Assembly (NCBI RefSeq): GCF_000687775.1
Contig: NZ_JHXS01000004.1
Span: 1 to 52,789, forward strand
Origin: Mycoplasmopsis felifaucium ATCC 43428
Lineage (GTDB): Bacteria > Bacillota_I > Bacilli_A > Mycoplasmatales > Metamycoplasmataceae
Length of the DNA stretch: 52,789 bases
Direction of reading: 5' to 3'
Shown: piece after piece, positions 18,450-28,056 of the stretch
Numbering within the stretch: position 1 is the stretch's first letter
How the letters are laid out: each line of letters begins with the position of its first letter
Program-made: the position numbers and the translations under genes
The notes under the pieces: generated by a model
What the model was told of the DNA's origin: nothing
Database searches by the model: none
The model's input: only the letters and a program-made list of their open reading frames with translations

Positions 18450-20904
18450 ATTACAAGCACCTACTTTTAGTGAAAAAGTTCGTAAGTTCTTTATGATGGA
18501 TTCAACTAAGAAGTCTCAAAGAAGTATTTTTAACTCGTTATGAGCTGTCTTCTTTGGTATCTTAATTTCATCATTATTTATTGGTGTATTCTATCAAGAA
18601 AATCCTTTTGCTTACTTTGCAACCTTATTTGACCAAGGTTTTAGTGTTAACCAAACTGCACTTGTATATATCTTTATTGTTTACGGTGTAGCATCTATTG
18701 GTGTCGGATTTGCCTTTAAATCAGGATTATTTAACATTGGGGTATCTGGACAAATGGCAATGGCTGGTATCGCATCAATTCTTATTTTCAGTAAAGCAAT
18801 TGGTGGTGGTGTTACAGGTGGTGGTGATGGCTTAGGCTTAGGTTTATTACTATTATCTATGCTTATAGGTTTTATATACTCTGCTATTGCAGGGGCACTT
18901 AAGGCATATTTTAAAATTCATGAAGTTGTTACTACAATTCTTTTAAACTGAGTTACAGTATTTATTGCTCAATTTTTCTTCAATAAATTCAATTTAGAAT
19001 CAATTGGAATAGCAGTTAATGACTCAGGTAGATCAAACGTATTTACTATTACAGGTGTTCTATTTAACAAAGATAACTTCTGAATCTTTGGATTAGTATT
19101 CTTAGTTATCCTAGCTGCAGGTACATTTGTAGTTATGCAATTTACATCGCTTGGTTACAAAATCAAGATGAATGGTCTTAACAAAGATGCAAGTACATAC
19201 GCTGGTGTTAACCAAAAATTAACAACTATTTTAGTAATGGGATTCAGTGGTGCCTTAGCTGGTTTTGCTGGATTTACGTACTTCTTTATTTATAACCAAG
19301 GTATGGAAGGAGCTAAGTTTACTCAGCCAATTTTAATTGGTTTTGATACTATAGCTATTGCCTTACTTGGCATGAACTCTTCAATTGGTATTTTAGTTTC
19401 ATCTATTTTCTATGCAAGCTTACAAAATGGTGCTAATAACATTGCTGGTGTTCAAGAATATACATCATCAACAATCGTTGAAGGTGGTGACAAAATTGTT
19501 GTTGGTATTATCTTATATGTAGCTGCATTATCTGGTGCTTTATCTAACTTTAAACCAGTTGAATTCATCAAAACTTTAATTGCTAAATATACTCAAAAAT
19601 CATTCAAGGAATATTGCAATAATAACTATCTTCCAAGAATACAAGAAATTAAAAGAGAATATAGAGTTGCTGTTGCTAGAGCAAAAGCATTAAAACAATA
19701 TAACTCTGCAGAATATAAAGCAATTCTTAAAGAAATTAAAGAACATGAAAAATTAGTAGTTCAAATTTTACAAACTCAATCTAAATTCAGAAACAATCCT
19801 AAATTTGCTTTTGATGAAGCTAAATTTAAAGTTGCAAGCGAAGCATATAATAATGTCAAAAATCGTCTTGTTCAAATTGAAATTGAATTAGATAAACTTG
19901 GATACTACGAAATTCAAAAATTAAATAGAGAAAAAGCTTTCCATATTGAAACTTCAAAAATTGAATATCAATATGAAACAACTAATAAAGAATTTTTATC
20001 TACTTTAAGTGCAATTGATAATCACATTAAAGCTGAATATCAAAATATTGAAATGGTTCAAAAACTTAAAGCTCAAAAACTTGCTTTATTTGAAGAACTT
20101 AAAGCTCAAAGAGAAGCCTCAATTAAAGAATTTTCAAGTGAATTTGACCTTAAAATTGTTGAAGCGTCAAAAGTAATTGAACAAAACAAACAACAAATTG
20201 ATACATTATTAGCTGAAAAATCTTCTATTGCAAAACAAATGAAGAACTTAATTAATGATTATGTTCATTCATTCAAGTTATTATCATCAAGAGAAATTGA
20301 AGCTATGTTTAGTGAATTATCTAAAGCTAAAATTAGTGCTAAAGAAAAATTAGATGAATTAGGTTATTCACAAATTGAAGATATCAAATTACTTTCAAAA
20401 GCTAAATTAGCACAAGCTAAAGTTAACTACAACAAACGTGTTAAATTGGCTGTTGATAGATACGATTTCTTATCAAAAGTTGTTATTGGATCATTAAATA
20501 TAAATGTTTCTACAACATTCTTGGATAGTGTTGAAGCAAAAATTGAAAAATTAAAAGTTGACTATCTTGAGAGATACAATGCAGGTGAAATTTCTCAACA
20601 AGTATATGAAAATTCAATTGCTTCATTAGACGAAGAATATAAAACATTCTGTTCATATGATTCTGTAGCATTAATGTTGAATAAAAGACATGCTAAATTA
20701 GTTCAAAAAGAATTAGTTTCAGTAACTACAGAAAAAGATAAACTTAAAAATATATTAGAACAACATAACATCATTTATGAAAAAGTTAAAAATGAAAGAA
20801 AATGATTAAAAGAAGAATATTCTAAAGAACTTAACCCTGCTAAATTTGATCAATTTAGATCCCTATATGAACATATGGTTAAAATAGAAAGAGGAGGTCA
20901 ATAA
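18439..20904 (+). CDS. Nucleoside-type ABC permease 1 with long C-terminal coiled coil
   Basis: 821 residues. The first 375 or so form a BPD_transp_2 permease: helices such as FFGILISSLFIGVF-type segments, FKSGLFNIGVSGQMAMAGIA (the conserved FNIG..GQ motif), HEVVTTILLNW, LGYKIKMNGLNKDASTYAG and GFSGALAGFAGFTYFF. After LSNFKPVEFIKTL comes about 430 residues of highly charged, Leu/Ile-spaced sequence with no membrane segment, best explained as a long cytoplasmic coiled coil. Ordinary homologues (NupP/YufP) stop at 350-370. The frame is continuous. The tail is probably on the same side as the ATPase; its role is unknown. Next permease starts right after the stop (TAATATG). Confidence 0.88.
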
Positions 20905-20905
20905 T

Positions 20906-21892
20906 ATGCAAATGTTTAGTGACTTTACAGTCTTAGTTGTGCTTTATTCAATTATTCTTGGCCTTGGTGCTTTCGCTGGTATTTTTTCTGAAAGAGCTGG
21001 AATTATCAATATAGGTATCGAAGGTATCATGTCAATGGGTGCTTTAGGTTATGCTATTGGCGGTGGTATATTGCACAAAATTTCACCAGGTAATCTAACA
21101 AGTGGATGATTACAATTTGTATTATTTGGTTTTGCCATTGCATTTGGTATTCTATTCTCGTGCTTACACGGTTTTGCTACGATTAAACTTAAGTCTGACC
21201 ACACAATTAGTGGTGTTGCTTTAAACATTTTAGCTTTAGGTGTTGCTGTTGTATTATTAAACCCAAGTCTTTTAGGTGACAACAACAAACAAATTCCACT
21301 TGACGTGAAGGAATTAGTATTAGATTTAGGCGACAGAAGCAAAACGTATGGTTTTGAGACAATCATAAGCCTTAAGTTATTTATCTTCATTGGTTTAGCA
21401 ATTTTAGCTTATGTATTGTTAAACAAAACAAGCTGAGGTTTACGTTTCAAAGCTGTTGGTGAAAACCCTCAAGCTGTTGACGTTGCTGGTTTAAACGTTT
21501 ATAAATTTAAATGACAAGGTATTATCCTTACCGGTGTATTTGCTGGTGTAGCTGGTGGTATCTTCGCTCAAAACTTACAAGGTGCCTTCACAGGAACTAC
21601 TTTAGGTTTAGGTTTCTTAGCTTTAGCTGTTATGATTATGGGGCACTGAAACATTGGTTATGTAGTATTATGTGCTATTGGTTTCTCATTATTCCAAACA
21701 ATCGGTACATTTGCTGTTGGTTCAGGTTTCAGAACCTTAACAATCAACTTATTCAAGAAAGACTTAGACGTATATGGACCATTATTCCAAACAATTCCAT
21801 ATATCTTCACAATTGTCGCTCTTGTTGCCTTTAGTAAATTGAGCCCAGGCCCTGCTGCCGCTGGTATAAACTACGATAAATCAAAACGTTAA
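20906..21892 (+). CDS. Nucleoside-type ABC permease 2 (NupQ/YufQ-like)
   Basis: 328 residues, normal size. Shows the family motif SERAGIINIGIEGIMSMGAL near the N-terminus, a charged loop HGFATIKLKSDHTISGVALN, the coupling region WGLRFKAVGENPQAVDVAGL, and FAGVAGGIFAQNLQG. About eight to nine membrane helices. Pairs with permease 1. Its ribosome binding site GAGGAGG lies inside the 3' end of the permease 1 gene, so the two are translationally coupled. Closed by a good terminator. Confidence 0.92.
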
Positions 21893-21905
21893 TCATTATA
21901 AAAAA

Positions 21906-21931
21906 TCAAGGCATATCCGCCTTGGTTTTTT
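21906..21931 (+). terminator. Terminator of the nucleoside importer operon
   Basis: TCAAGGC (21906-21912), loop ATATCC, GCCTTGG (21919-21925, one G-U), then six T. Confidence 0.8.
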
Positions 21932-21935
21932 GATA

Positions 21936-21946
21936 CTATAAAACAG
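21936..21946 (+). promoter_or_regulatory. Recurrent motif CTATAAAACAG, copy C
   Basis: Exact copy on the sense strand, between the nucleoside operon terminator and rpmG. Its distance to the rpmG -10 (111 nt) is longer than at other copies. Confidence 0.35.
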
Positions 21947-22057
21947 CCCTAAAAATAAATTATTTAATATTAAATTGCCTGAAAAAACATTTTATAAGCA
22001 TTCTAAAAATTCTTATGAATATTTTAAGTTTTTAACGGTGTTTTTATTAAATTACTT

Positions 22058-22063
22058 TATAAT
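22058..22063 (+). promoter_or_regulatory. rpmG -10 box
   Basis: TATAAT, 36 nt before the start codon; AAGGAG ribosome binding site at about 22089-22094. Confidence 0.5.
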
Positions 22064-22099
22064 ATAACAAGTTTATAAATATATTATTAAGGAGTAATT

Positions 22100-22252
22100 A
22101 TGCCAAGAGACGGATTTACATTAGTATGTGCTGACTGTAAAATGGAAAACTACATTAGCAAGAAAAACAAGAAAAATACACCAGAAAAAGTTGAAATGAA
22201 AAAGTATTGCTCAAAATGCAATTCTCATACTAATCACAAAGAAAAGAAATAA
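22100..22252 (+). CDS. rpmG: 50S ribosomal protein L33
   Basis: 50 residues starting [20 protein letters not shown]. Zinc-binding type with Cys10-x2-Cys13 and Cys37-x2-Cys40 ([12 protein letters not shown]). L33 sits near the E site of the 50S subunit. Monocistronic, with its own promoter and the terminator at 22287. In other firmicutes a second, zinc-free L33 takes over under zinc shortage; none is seen in this window. Confidence 0.93.
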   Translation: MPRDGFTLVCADCKMENYISKKNKKNTPEKVEMKKYCSKCNSHTNHKEKK

Positions 22253-22286
22253 TAATATATTCTTTTAATTCAAATATTTATATTTA

Positions 22287-22316
22287 AAAAGTTAACTTTC
22301 GTTAACTTTTCTTTTT
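22287..22316. terminator. Bidirectional terminator between rpmG and the exonuclease gene
   Basis: AAAAGTTAAC (22287-22296), loop TTTC, GTTAACTTTT (22301-22310), followed by C and a T-run. Perfect ten-pair stem with A/T flanks usable from either side. Confidence 0.8.
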
Positions 22317-22319
22317 TTA

Positions 22320-23213
22320 TTATTTTAAATATGTTCAAAATGCCTTTAAAACAGCGTTTAAACCATATTTATTGAATGCTTCTGTAGTGCCTGCTTCATC
22401 AATATTGATTATGTATGAATCTATATTTTTATCCATATCAACATTTTCATTTAAGGTAGCTAATTGTTTACAGAAAAAACCGCTTTCTTTATCATTTAGT
22501 AGATTTTCTTTAACTTTTCCTTTTAATGTTTCAATGTTGTTATAAATATTTTCAAGTGTGCCAAATTCATTTAGCAATGTTATTGCTGTCTTCGGGCCAA
22601 TGCCTTGAACACCTTTTAAATTATCAGATGAATCACCTGCTAAACCTTTATAATCAGGTATTTGTTCTGGATTAATTCCATATTCCTCTTTAAAGTTATG
22701 TAAATTAATAACCTTATAAGTTAAGTTGCCTCCGAAGCTCTTAGAAGTCTGTAAAATAGATGTATTAGTACAAACTAATTGTAATAAATCCTTGTCTTTT
22801 GAAAAAACAATGTTATCAAACCCTTTATTATTACTTGCCAAAGTAGCTATTAAATCATCTGCTTCATCTCCGATTTTTTCAAATCACTTAATTTTCATAC
22901 TAGTTAAAATTTCTTTAACTGCATCAAATTGTTCATAAATAATTACAGGTGCCTTAGATCTGCCTGATTTATAGTCCTCGAAGATTTGATGTCTTTTAGT
23001 TTCACCGTGTGCATCGAATGCTATGAATAAATGTGTTGGGTTAACTAACTTTAATACTTTGAATAAAGTTTGAAAGAAAACATGAACTCCATTTGTGGTT
23101 ATCCCGTTTGGTGCCCTCAGAACATTATCAGGAAAATTAGGATTAAAAGAAGCATAGAAAGATTGAAACATTAATAAATTTCCATCAACTAAAAGCAATT
23201 TATTTTTAGACAT
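22320..23213 (-). CDS. 5'-3' exonuclease (Pol I-type FEN domain, stand-alone)
   Basis: 297 residues. N-terminal LLLVDGNLLMFQSFYASF with the first metal-binding Asp, then FIAFDAHGETKRHQIFEDYK, the KIGDEADDLIATLA acidic cluster, VFSKDKDLLQLV, and the helix-hairpin-helix GLAGDSSDNLKGVQGIGPKT. This matches the 5'-nuclease domain of DNA polymerase I without the polymerase, the usual form in mycoplasmas, serving in RNA-primer removal and repair. Start chosen at the ATG behind AGGAG. It overlaps the end of dnaE by 8 nt, so the two replication genes are coupled. Two or more Trp are TGA, including the one four residues from the end. Confidence 0.93.
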
Positions 23214-26142
23214 TTAACACTCCTTTTCATTTTTCTAAATAAATCTTTCCACCTTTACACATTATTTGGCATTCTAACAATTGTCCTTTTTTAATTGGAC
23301 TCATATCTCTTAGTATATTATTTTGAACGAAGAAATTGTGTTCTAAAGAACTATCTTTAAGGATTATTAATGAGTAAGATTTATCTCTGAAGTTTTTAAC
23401 TTCTGCCACTTCAGCAATTATTACGTATGAACCTGTTTTTTTGAATAATTGTGCAAGTCTATATTGATATTGTTTTTCTAATTTTGATGTCTTGAAAATG
23501 TTATAAATATTTCCTAAAAGTGTTTGTTCATTAAGACTTTCGGTTTTTTCATCATAGGTTGCAAAATCTTTAATATTTTCAGTGGCATTTTTCAAGCGTT
23601 CCCAATTTATAAGCTTTTTAGCTTCATTGAATTGAGTTATTTTTTTGTCAATTTGATTATATTCATCATCAATGAAATCACACACTTGATGTACATAATT
23701 TTGATTTCCAAAGTCTCTAAAAACACTTGCTTTCGCTAATGTATCTAGTGTAGCATTTTTTATCCCTGCAAATTTAAGTCTAAGCAGAATTTCTGTAAGA
23801 CTTAAATTTTCATATGATCCATTTTTATAGATATCTTCGCTTATTTTGTTAACACCTTCAGTTCCGAAGCCTTTAATCATATTAAAAGGTAAATATATAT
23901 CGCCATCATAAATTAGAGCACTATTTGTGAAATGCAAAATATTAGGCGAAAATACGCAGAAATTCATTCTTCTTAATTCTTTAACATATAAATCAATTTT
24001 CTTTTGATCTCCATAAGAATTAGAAATTAACGAAGCAAAGTAAACTTGCGGGTATCTAGCTTTATAATATGCCATTTTCATTGTTAAATAGGCATATGAA
24101 ACTGCGTGAGATTTATTAAAACCATATTGAGCGAATTTCTCTATTTTATTGTATATTTCGGTTAAAATATTTTGACTTAAACCGTTTTTTAAGCCACCTT
24201 CAAAAAATTCTTTTTTGTATTTTAGAACGTCTTCTTCGTTTTTCTTACTTATAGCTCTTCTTAGCATATCTGCTCTAGCAAAAGACATATTTCCAACTTG
24301 TTGAGCAATTTGCATTATTTGTTCTTGATAAATAATAATTCCAAATGTTGGTACAACAATTGCGTCATATGAAGGATAAATTTTTTCAATTAAATCAGGA
24401 CTCTGTCTATTTTTGGCATATTCAGAAATATAATCTTTTGGCCCAGGTCTAAAAAGTGAAATAATAGCATATAAATCTTCAAATGACTTAATGCCAACTT
24501 TCTTAATGGTGCTTTTCATTCCTGAGGATTCTAATTGAAATAATCCTTCGGTTAATCCTTGGTTAAGATAACTAATTGCAAGCGGATCTTGTAAAATTAA
24601 CGGATCATTTTGCACTAGTTCATCAAATAATTTAACACCAGTAAGTTTATTCTCAATATTTTTTATTTCTGTCAGTGTTTTAAGGCCTAATAAGTCAATT
24701 TTAAGCAGACCAAAATTTTCTATATATTCCATCGGAACCTGAACCTGTTGGTAAACTTGAGATGAATTCACAAAAACTGGAACATAATTGCTAATTGATT
24801 TATCTGCTATTATAAAACCAGCAGCGTGAATACCAAATTGTCGTGGCAATCCTTGAATTTTCTTAGCGTGCTTATATAACTCTGGATATTCATTTATTTC
24901 TCTTTGGAATAATAAATTATTGTTATATTCATCTTCAATTGATTCTGATGATATAAAAGCATTTATTGATTTGCTAATTCTATTTATAGTAGCTAAATCT
25001 ATATTTAAAATTCTGCCAACATCTCTAATAGACTGTTTAATTCCGAAAGTTTGGAATGTGGAAATTAATGCGGTATTTTCTGTGCCGTATTTATTACGCA
25101 AATATTCAAAAACTTCATCTCTTCTGTCGTCCTGTATATCAATATCAATATCAGGTCAAGAAACTTTTTGTGGATTTAAAAATCTTTCAAAAAGCAGGTC
25201 AAACCTTAATGGATTTATTTCAGTTATGCCTAAAAGGAATGAAATTAAGCTTCCAGCGGCACTACCTCTACCAGGACCAACTGATATATTTTTACTTTTA
25301 GCATATTCAATTAAGTCAGAAATTATTAAAAAGTAATTAATAAAACCTAATGATTTAATAATCTCAAACTCTTCTTGTATCCTATTTTTATAGATATTTT
25401 GGTAATTTTTTAATTCATTTTTATGTTTTTGAATACCATCATTAATTTTTTTAATAAATAGCTGTTCATTTTCAATATTTGAATTACAGAATGAAGCTAA
25501 TCTTAACTCTTTTTTAGGGAATTTAACGTTACATTCACTAATGATTTTATTTATTCTATCGATAATAACGCTGCTGATTTCAAAGTTATCAAAGTAATTG
25601 AAGTAATATTTTGATAGTTCTTTGTTACCCAATTGTTGCAAAACGTTTAGAGTGTCATTATCATCAACATCAAAAAGCTTATTTTCTCTTAGAAAAATAG
25701 CGTTAGGTATAGTTTCATCAGATGAGTGTATAAAATAGCTGTTTCAGTCAATAAGATGATTAATTTTAGTTGTAGCATATAAACCTTTTTGAGGGTGATC
25801 TAAAATGAAAATATCATTTGATTTTAAATCATTTATTAAAATAACCTTACCTTTGCTTTTTTCTAAAATTAAATTATTAATAAACCTAAAACCATCATAA
25901 TTTTTTGCAAGTAATATAAACCTATATTCTTCAACATCTAAATCAACGCCAATAATTGGTTTGATATGATACTCTGCACACTTTCTTAAAAAATGACCTA
26001 AGCCAAACATATTATTATAGTCAGTTAAAGCTACTGCCTCAAGATTATGTTCAGCAGATTTTTTGACCAATTCATCTATTTTAATGAGAGAATCTAAAAA
26101 ACTATATTCAGTAGTGTTATATAAATTAGTGAATTTTTCCAT
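23206..26142 (-). CDS. dnaE: DNA polymerase III alpha subunit DnaE
   Basis: 978 residues, size of the short mollicute DnaE (E. coli 1160). The catalytic block is PDIDIDIQDDRRDEV (around 25130-25155), preceded by GPGRGSAAGSLISFLLGITE and followed by GLPRQFGIHAAGFIIAD and the FGIIIYQEQIMQIAQ and FNKSHAVSYAYLT motifs. The N-terminal PHP domain is recognisable but its first metal site is gone: where relatives have HVHS it reads LYNTTEYS, and TDHGN has become TDYNNMFG. Proofreading by this domain is therefore unlikely. Mycoplasmas also have PolC; DnaE acts with it. The mRNA looks leaderless: minus-strand TATAAT at 26149-26154, 6 nt before ATG. Confidence 0.93.
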
Positions 26143-26148
26143 AATACA

Positions 26149-26154
26149 ATTATA
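26149..26154 (-). promoter_or_regulatory. dnaE -10 box (leaderless)
   Basis: TATAAT on the minus strand with just 6 nt to the ATG; no Shine-Dalgarno can be fitted. Confidence 0.6.
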
Positions 26155-26183
26155 TTTATTTATGGTCTTTTATTATTGTAATA

Positions 26184-26206
26184 ATAAAAAAAGAGCATTA
26201 AGCTCT
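26184..26206 (-). terminator. Terminator of the LRR lipoprotein gene
   Basis: Minus strand AGAGC (26206-26202), loop TTAAT, GCTCT (26196-26192), then a run of T. Overlaps the stop codon of the lipoprotein gene. Confidence 0.7.
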
Positions 26207-26879
26207 AATTTTTAAATTCAATTTGGTTAGGTGTTAAACCTTGTTTTCAGTTTACTATAGATGAACTGCCTTCATTGATTTTATCTTCATTGATTTTTGA
26301 AAAGATAATTTTGAAGCTATCAGAAACATTTTGGAAAACGTTTGAACCTATAAATAACTTGTTTTCGCCAGTTATAGTTATTTCAAATTTGGCACCATTA
26401 CAATCTTTAAAAGCATTATTACCTATGTATTGTAATGATTCGGGCATTGTTATTTTTTCTAATGATGTACATCCTTGGAAAGCTGCTTCGCCAATATTTG
26501 AAAGTTTAGAACCTTCTTCAAAAACTATTTCTTTCAAGTTGTTAGCATCTTTAAATGCACCAGCACCAATAGTTTGGATTGAACTTGGAATTGTTATTTT
26601 TGTTAATGTATTTAAACCATAAAATACTTCTGGTGAAATTGCTGTAACTGCTTTACCGTCTCAAACTGATGGAATAACTAGTTCGCTAATTACAACAGGG
26701 TTTTTTCCGTCAAATTTAATTCTGTCTACACCTGATACAAAATATGTTTTTGTTTGGCTATCATATTTGAAAGTAAGACCTGAATTATTTTCAACTGTTT
26801 TTTTACATCCTGCTGAAATAATTACTGGTGAAATTGCTGAAATTGATAATACTGATGTTAAGAAAATTTTTTTGTTCAT
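26205..26879 (-). CDS. Surface lipoprotein with BspA-type leucine-rich repeats
   Basis: 224 residues. Signal peptide MNKKIFLTSVLSISAISPVI and lipobox ISAGC, lipidated Cys24. A short linker is followed by about four LRR_5/BspA-like repeats of 22-24 residues (for example LTKITIPSSIQTIGAGAFKD and LEKITMPESLQYIGNNAFKD), the type found in adhesins of mycoplasmas, Treponema and Bacteroidetes. Ends KQGLTPNQIEFKN, with a TGA-Trp just before. Much shorter than many BspA proteins. Likely surface exposed and host-interacting, but the ligand is unknown. Own promoter and terminator. Confidence 0.85.
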
Positions 26880-26964
26880 AGTTCTCCTTATTCTTATGAA
26901 TAATATTATAAATTAACTAATAAAAAATGTTAATGTTTTTAGTTTCATATTTTGCTAAGCATTA

Positions 26965-26970
26965 TATAAT
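26965..26970 (+). promoter_or_regulatory. rplJ-rplL -10 box
   Basis: TATAAT within ATTATATAAT, followed at transcription-start distance by the L10 leader. Confidence 0.55.
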
Positions 26971-26985
26971 ATAAACTGCAATACA

Positions 26986-27060
26986 TAAAGACAGTAACGG
27001 CTTAGCTTAAAAATGTTACCGAGTGTACAGATATTTATTTCACTCAAATTATGCTCTTGT
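26986..27060 (+). promoter_or_regulatory. L10 leader (autoregulatory ribosomal protein leader)
   Basis: AAGACAGTAAC (from 26988) with GTTACCGAGTG (27015-27025) gives the GACAGTA ... TACCGAG arrangement of the bacterial L10 leader, where the L10(L12)4 complex binds to repress rplJ-rplL. The hairpin GTAAC/GTTAC is complete. Downstream GAGTG (27021-27025) pairs with CACTC (27041-27045). Position, 40 nt before the GAAAGGGGG ribosome binding site of rplJ, fits. Recognised from memory of the motif, not by covariance search. Confidence 0.75.
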
Positions 27061-27098
27061 ATTGTAATTATTTATTTAATTATGAAAGGGGGATATTA

Positions 27099-27614
27099 AT
27101 GCAATCATCAAATACAGTTAAAGAATCAGCTTTAAAATTAGCTAAAAGAGAAACTGTTGCTGAAATTAGTGCAAAATTAGCTTCAGCGAAATCAGTTATT
27201 CTTGCTGAATATCGTGGTTTAACTGTTGCTGAATTAAAACAACTTCGTATTGTTGCAAAACAAGCTGGTGTTGAAATTAAAGTATTCAAAAACAGATTAT
27301 TCAAATTAGCTGCTAAACAAGCTGGTTATGATTTAGACGAACATTTAGTTGGTCCTAACTTATTTGCATTTAGTAACCTAGATGACAATGCTGCTGCTAA
27401 AGTATTAGTAAAATTTGCTAAAGAAAACAAATTACTTTTACCTAAAGCTGGTATTTTTGAAAACAAAGTTATTGATGCTAAAGGTGTTCAAGAAGTTGCT
27501 ACACTTCCAAACTACGAAGAAGCACTTGCAATTCTTGCTCGTTCACTTATGGCACCATTACAACAACTCTCTCTTTCTCTTAACTTATTAAGTGAAAAAG
27601 AAGAACAACAATAA
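27099..27614 (+). CDS. rplJ: 50S ribosomal protein L10
   Basis: 171 residues, start at the ATG behind GAAAGGGGG; an in-frame ATG at 27051 lies in the leader and has no ribosome binding site. L10 anchors the L7/L12 stalk to 23S rRNA and represses its own operon. Family blocks: AKSVILAEYRGLTVAELKQL, VEIKVFKNRLFKLAAK, LVGPNLFAFS. The C-terminal helix (EEALAILARSLMAPLQQLSL and on) is the docking site for L12 dimers. Confidence 0.96.
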   Translation: MQSSNTVKESALKLAKRETVAEISAKLASAKSVILAEYRGLTVAELKQLRIVAKQAGVEIKVFKNRLFKLAAKQAGYDLDEHLVGPNLFAFSNLDDNAAAKVLVKFAKENKLLLPKAGIFENKVIDAKGVQEVATLPNYEEALAILARSLMAPLQQLSLSLNLLSEKEEQQ

Positions 27615-27640
27615 TAATTAATTTTTAGAAAGGATTAATC

Positions 27641-28012
27641 ATGGCAAAATTAACAAAAGAAACATTTATTTCATCATTAAAAGAAATGTCAATTAAAGAA
27701 GTTATGGAATTAGTTGAAGCAATGAAAGAAGAATTCGGTATCGACCCAACAGCTGTTGTAGCTGCTGCTGCAGCACCTGCTGCTCCTGCTGAAGAAGCTA
27801 AATCAGTTGTTTCAGTTATTATTAAAGGCGACAATGGTAAAAAATTAGCTATCGTTAAAGCTGTTAAAGAATTATTAAACATCGCTTTAATGGACGCTAA
27901 CAAATTAGTTTCAACACTTCCTGCAACAATTAAAGAAAACATTCCTACAGCCGAAGCTGAAGCTCTTAAAGCTAAATTAGTTGAAGCTGGTGCTGATGTT
28001 GAATTAAAATAA
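27641..28012 (+). CDS. rplL: 50S ribosomal protein L7/L12
   Basis: 123 residues. N-terminal dimerisation helix (KETFISSLKEMSIKEVMELV), an Ala-rich hinge around residues 42-54 (VVAAAAAPAAPAEEA), and the globular C-terminal domain that recruits translation GTPases (GDNGKKLAIVKAVKELLNIA). 26 nt after rplJ behind AGAAAGGA. The C-terminal domain is slightly divergent from the common EKTEFDV pattern (AKSVVSVIIKG). Confidence 0.96.
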   Translation: MAKLTKETFISSLKEMSIKEVMELVEAMKEEFGIDPTAVVAAAAAPAAPAEEAKSVVSVIIKGDNGKKLAIVKAVKELLNIALMDANKLVSTLPATIKENIPTAEAEALKAKLVEAGADVELK

Positions 28013-28025
28013 TATTCAATCATTT

Positions 28026-28051
28026 AAAAATTCTGGGCGACCAGAATTTTT
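28026..28051. terminator. rplL terminator, shared with the convergent pseudogene
   Basis: AAAAATTCTGG (28026-28036), GNRA tetraloop GCGA, CCAGAATTTTT (28041-28051): eleven perfect pairs with A/T flanks on both sides. Confidence 0.85.
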
Positions 28052-28056
28052 GTTTA

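Noticed and set aside
21511-21834. + strand frame with many Cys and Trp
   Set aside because: Out-of-frame shadow of permease 2.
27051-27098. Longer L10 starting at the ATG at 27051
   Set aside because: No ribosome binding site; the stretch is part of the leader and the next ATG has GAAAGGGGG.
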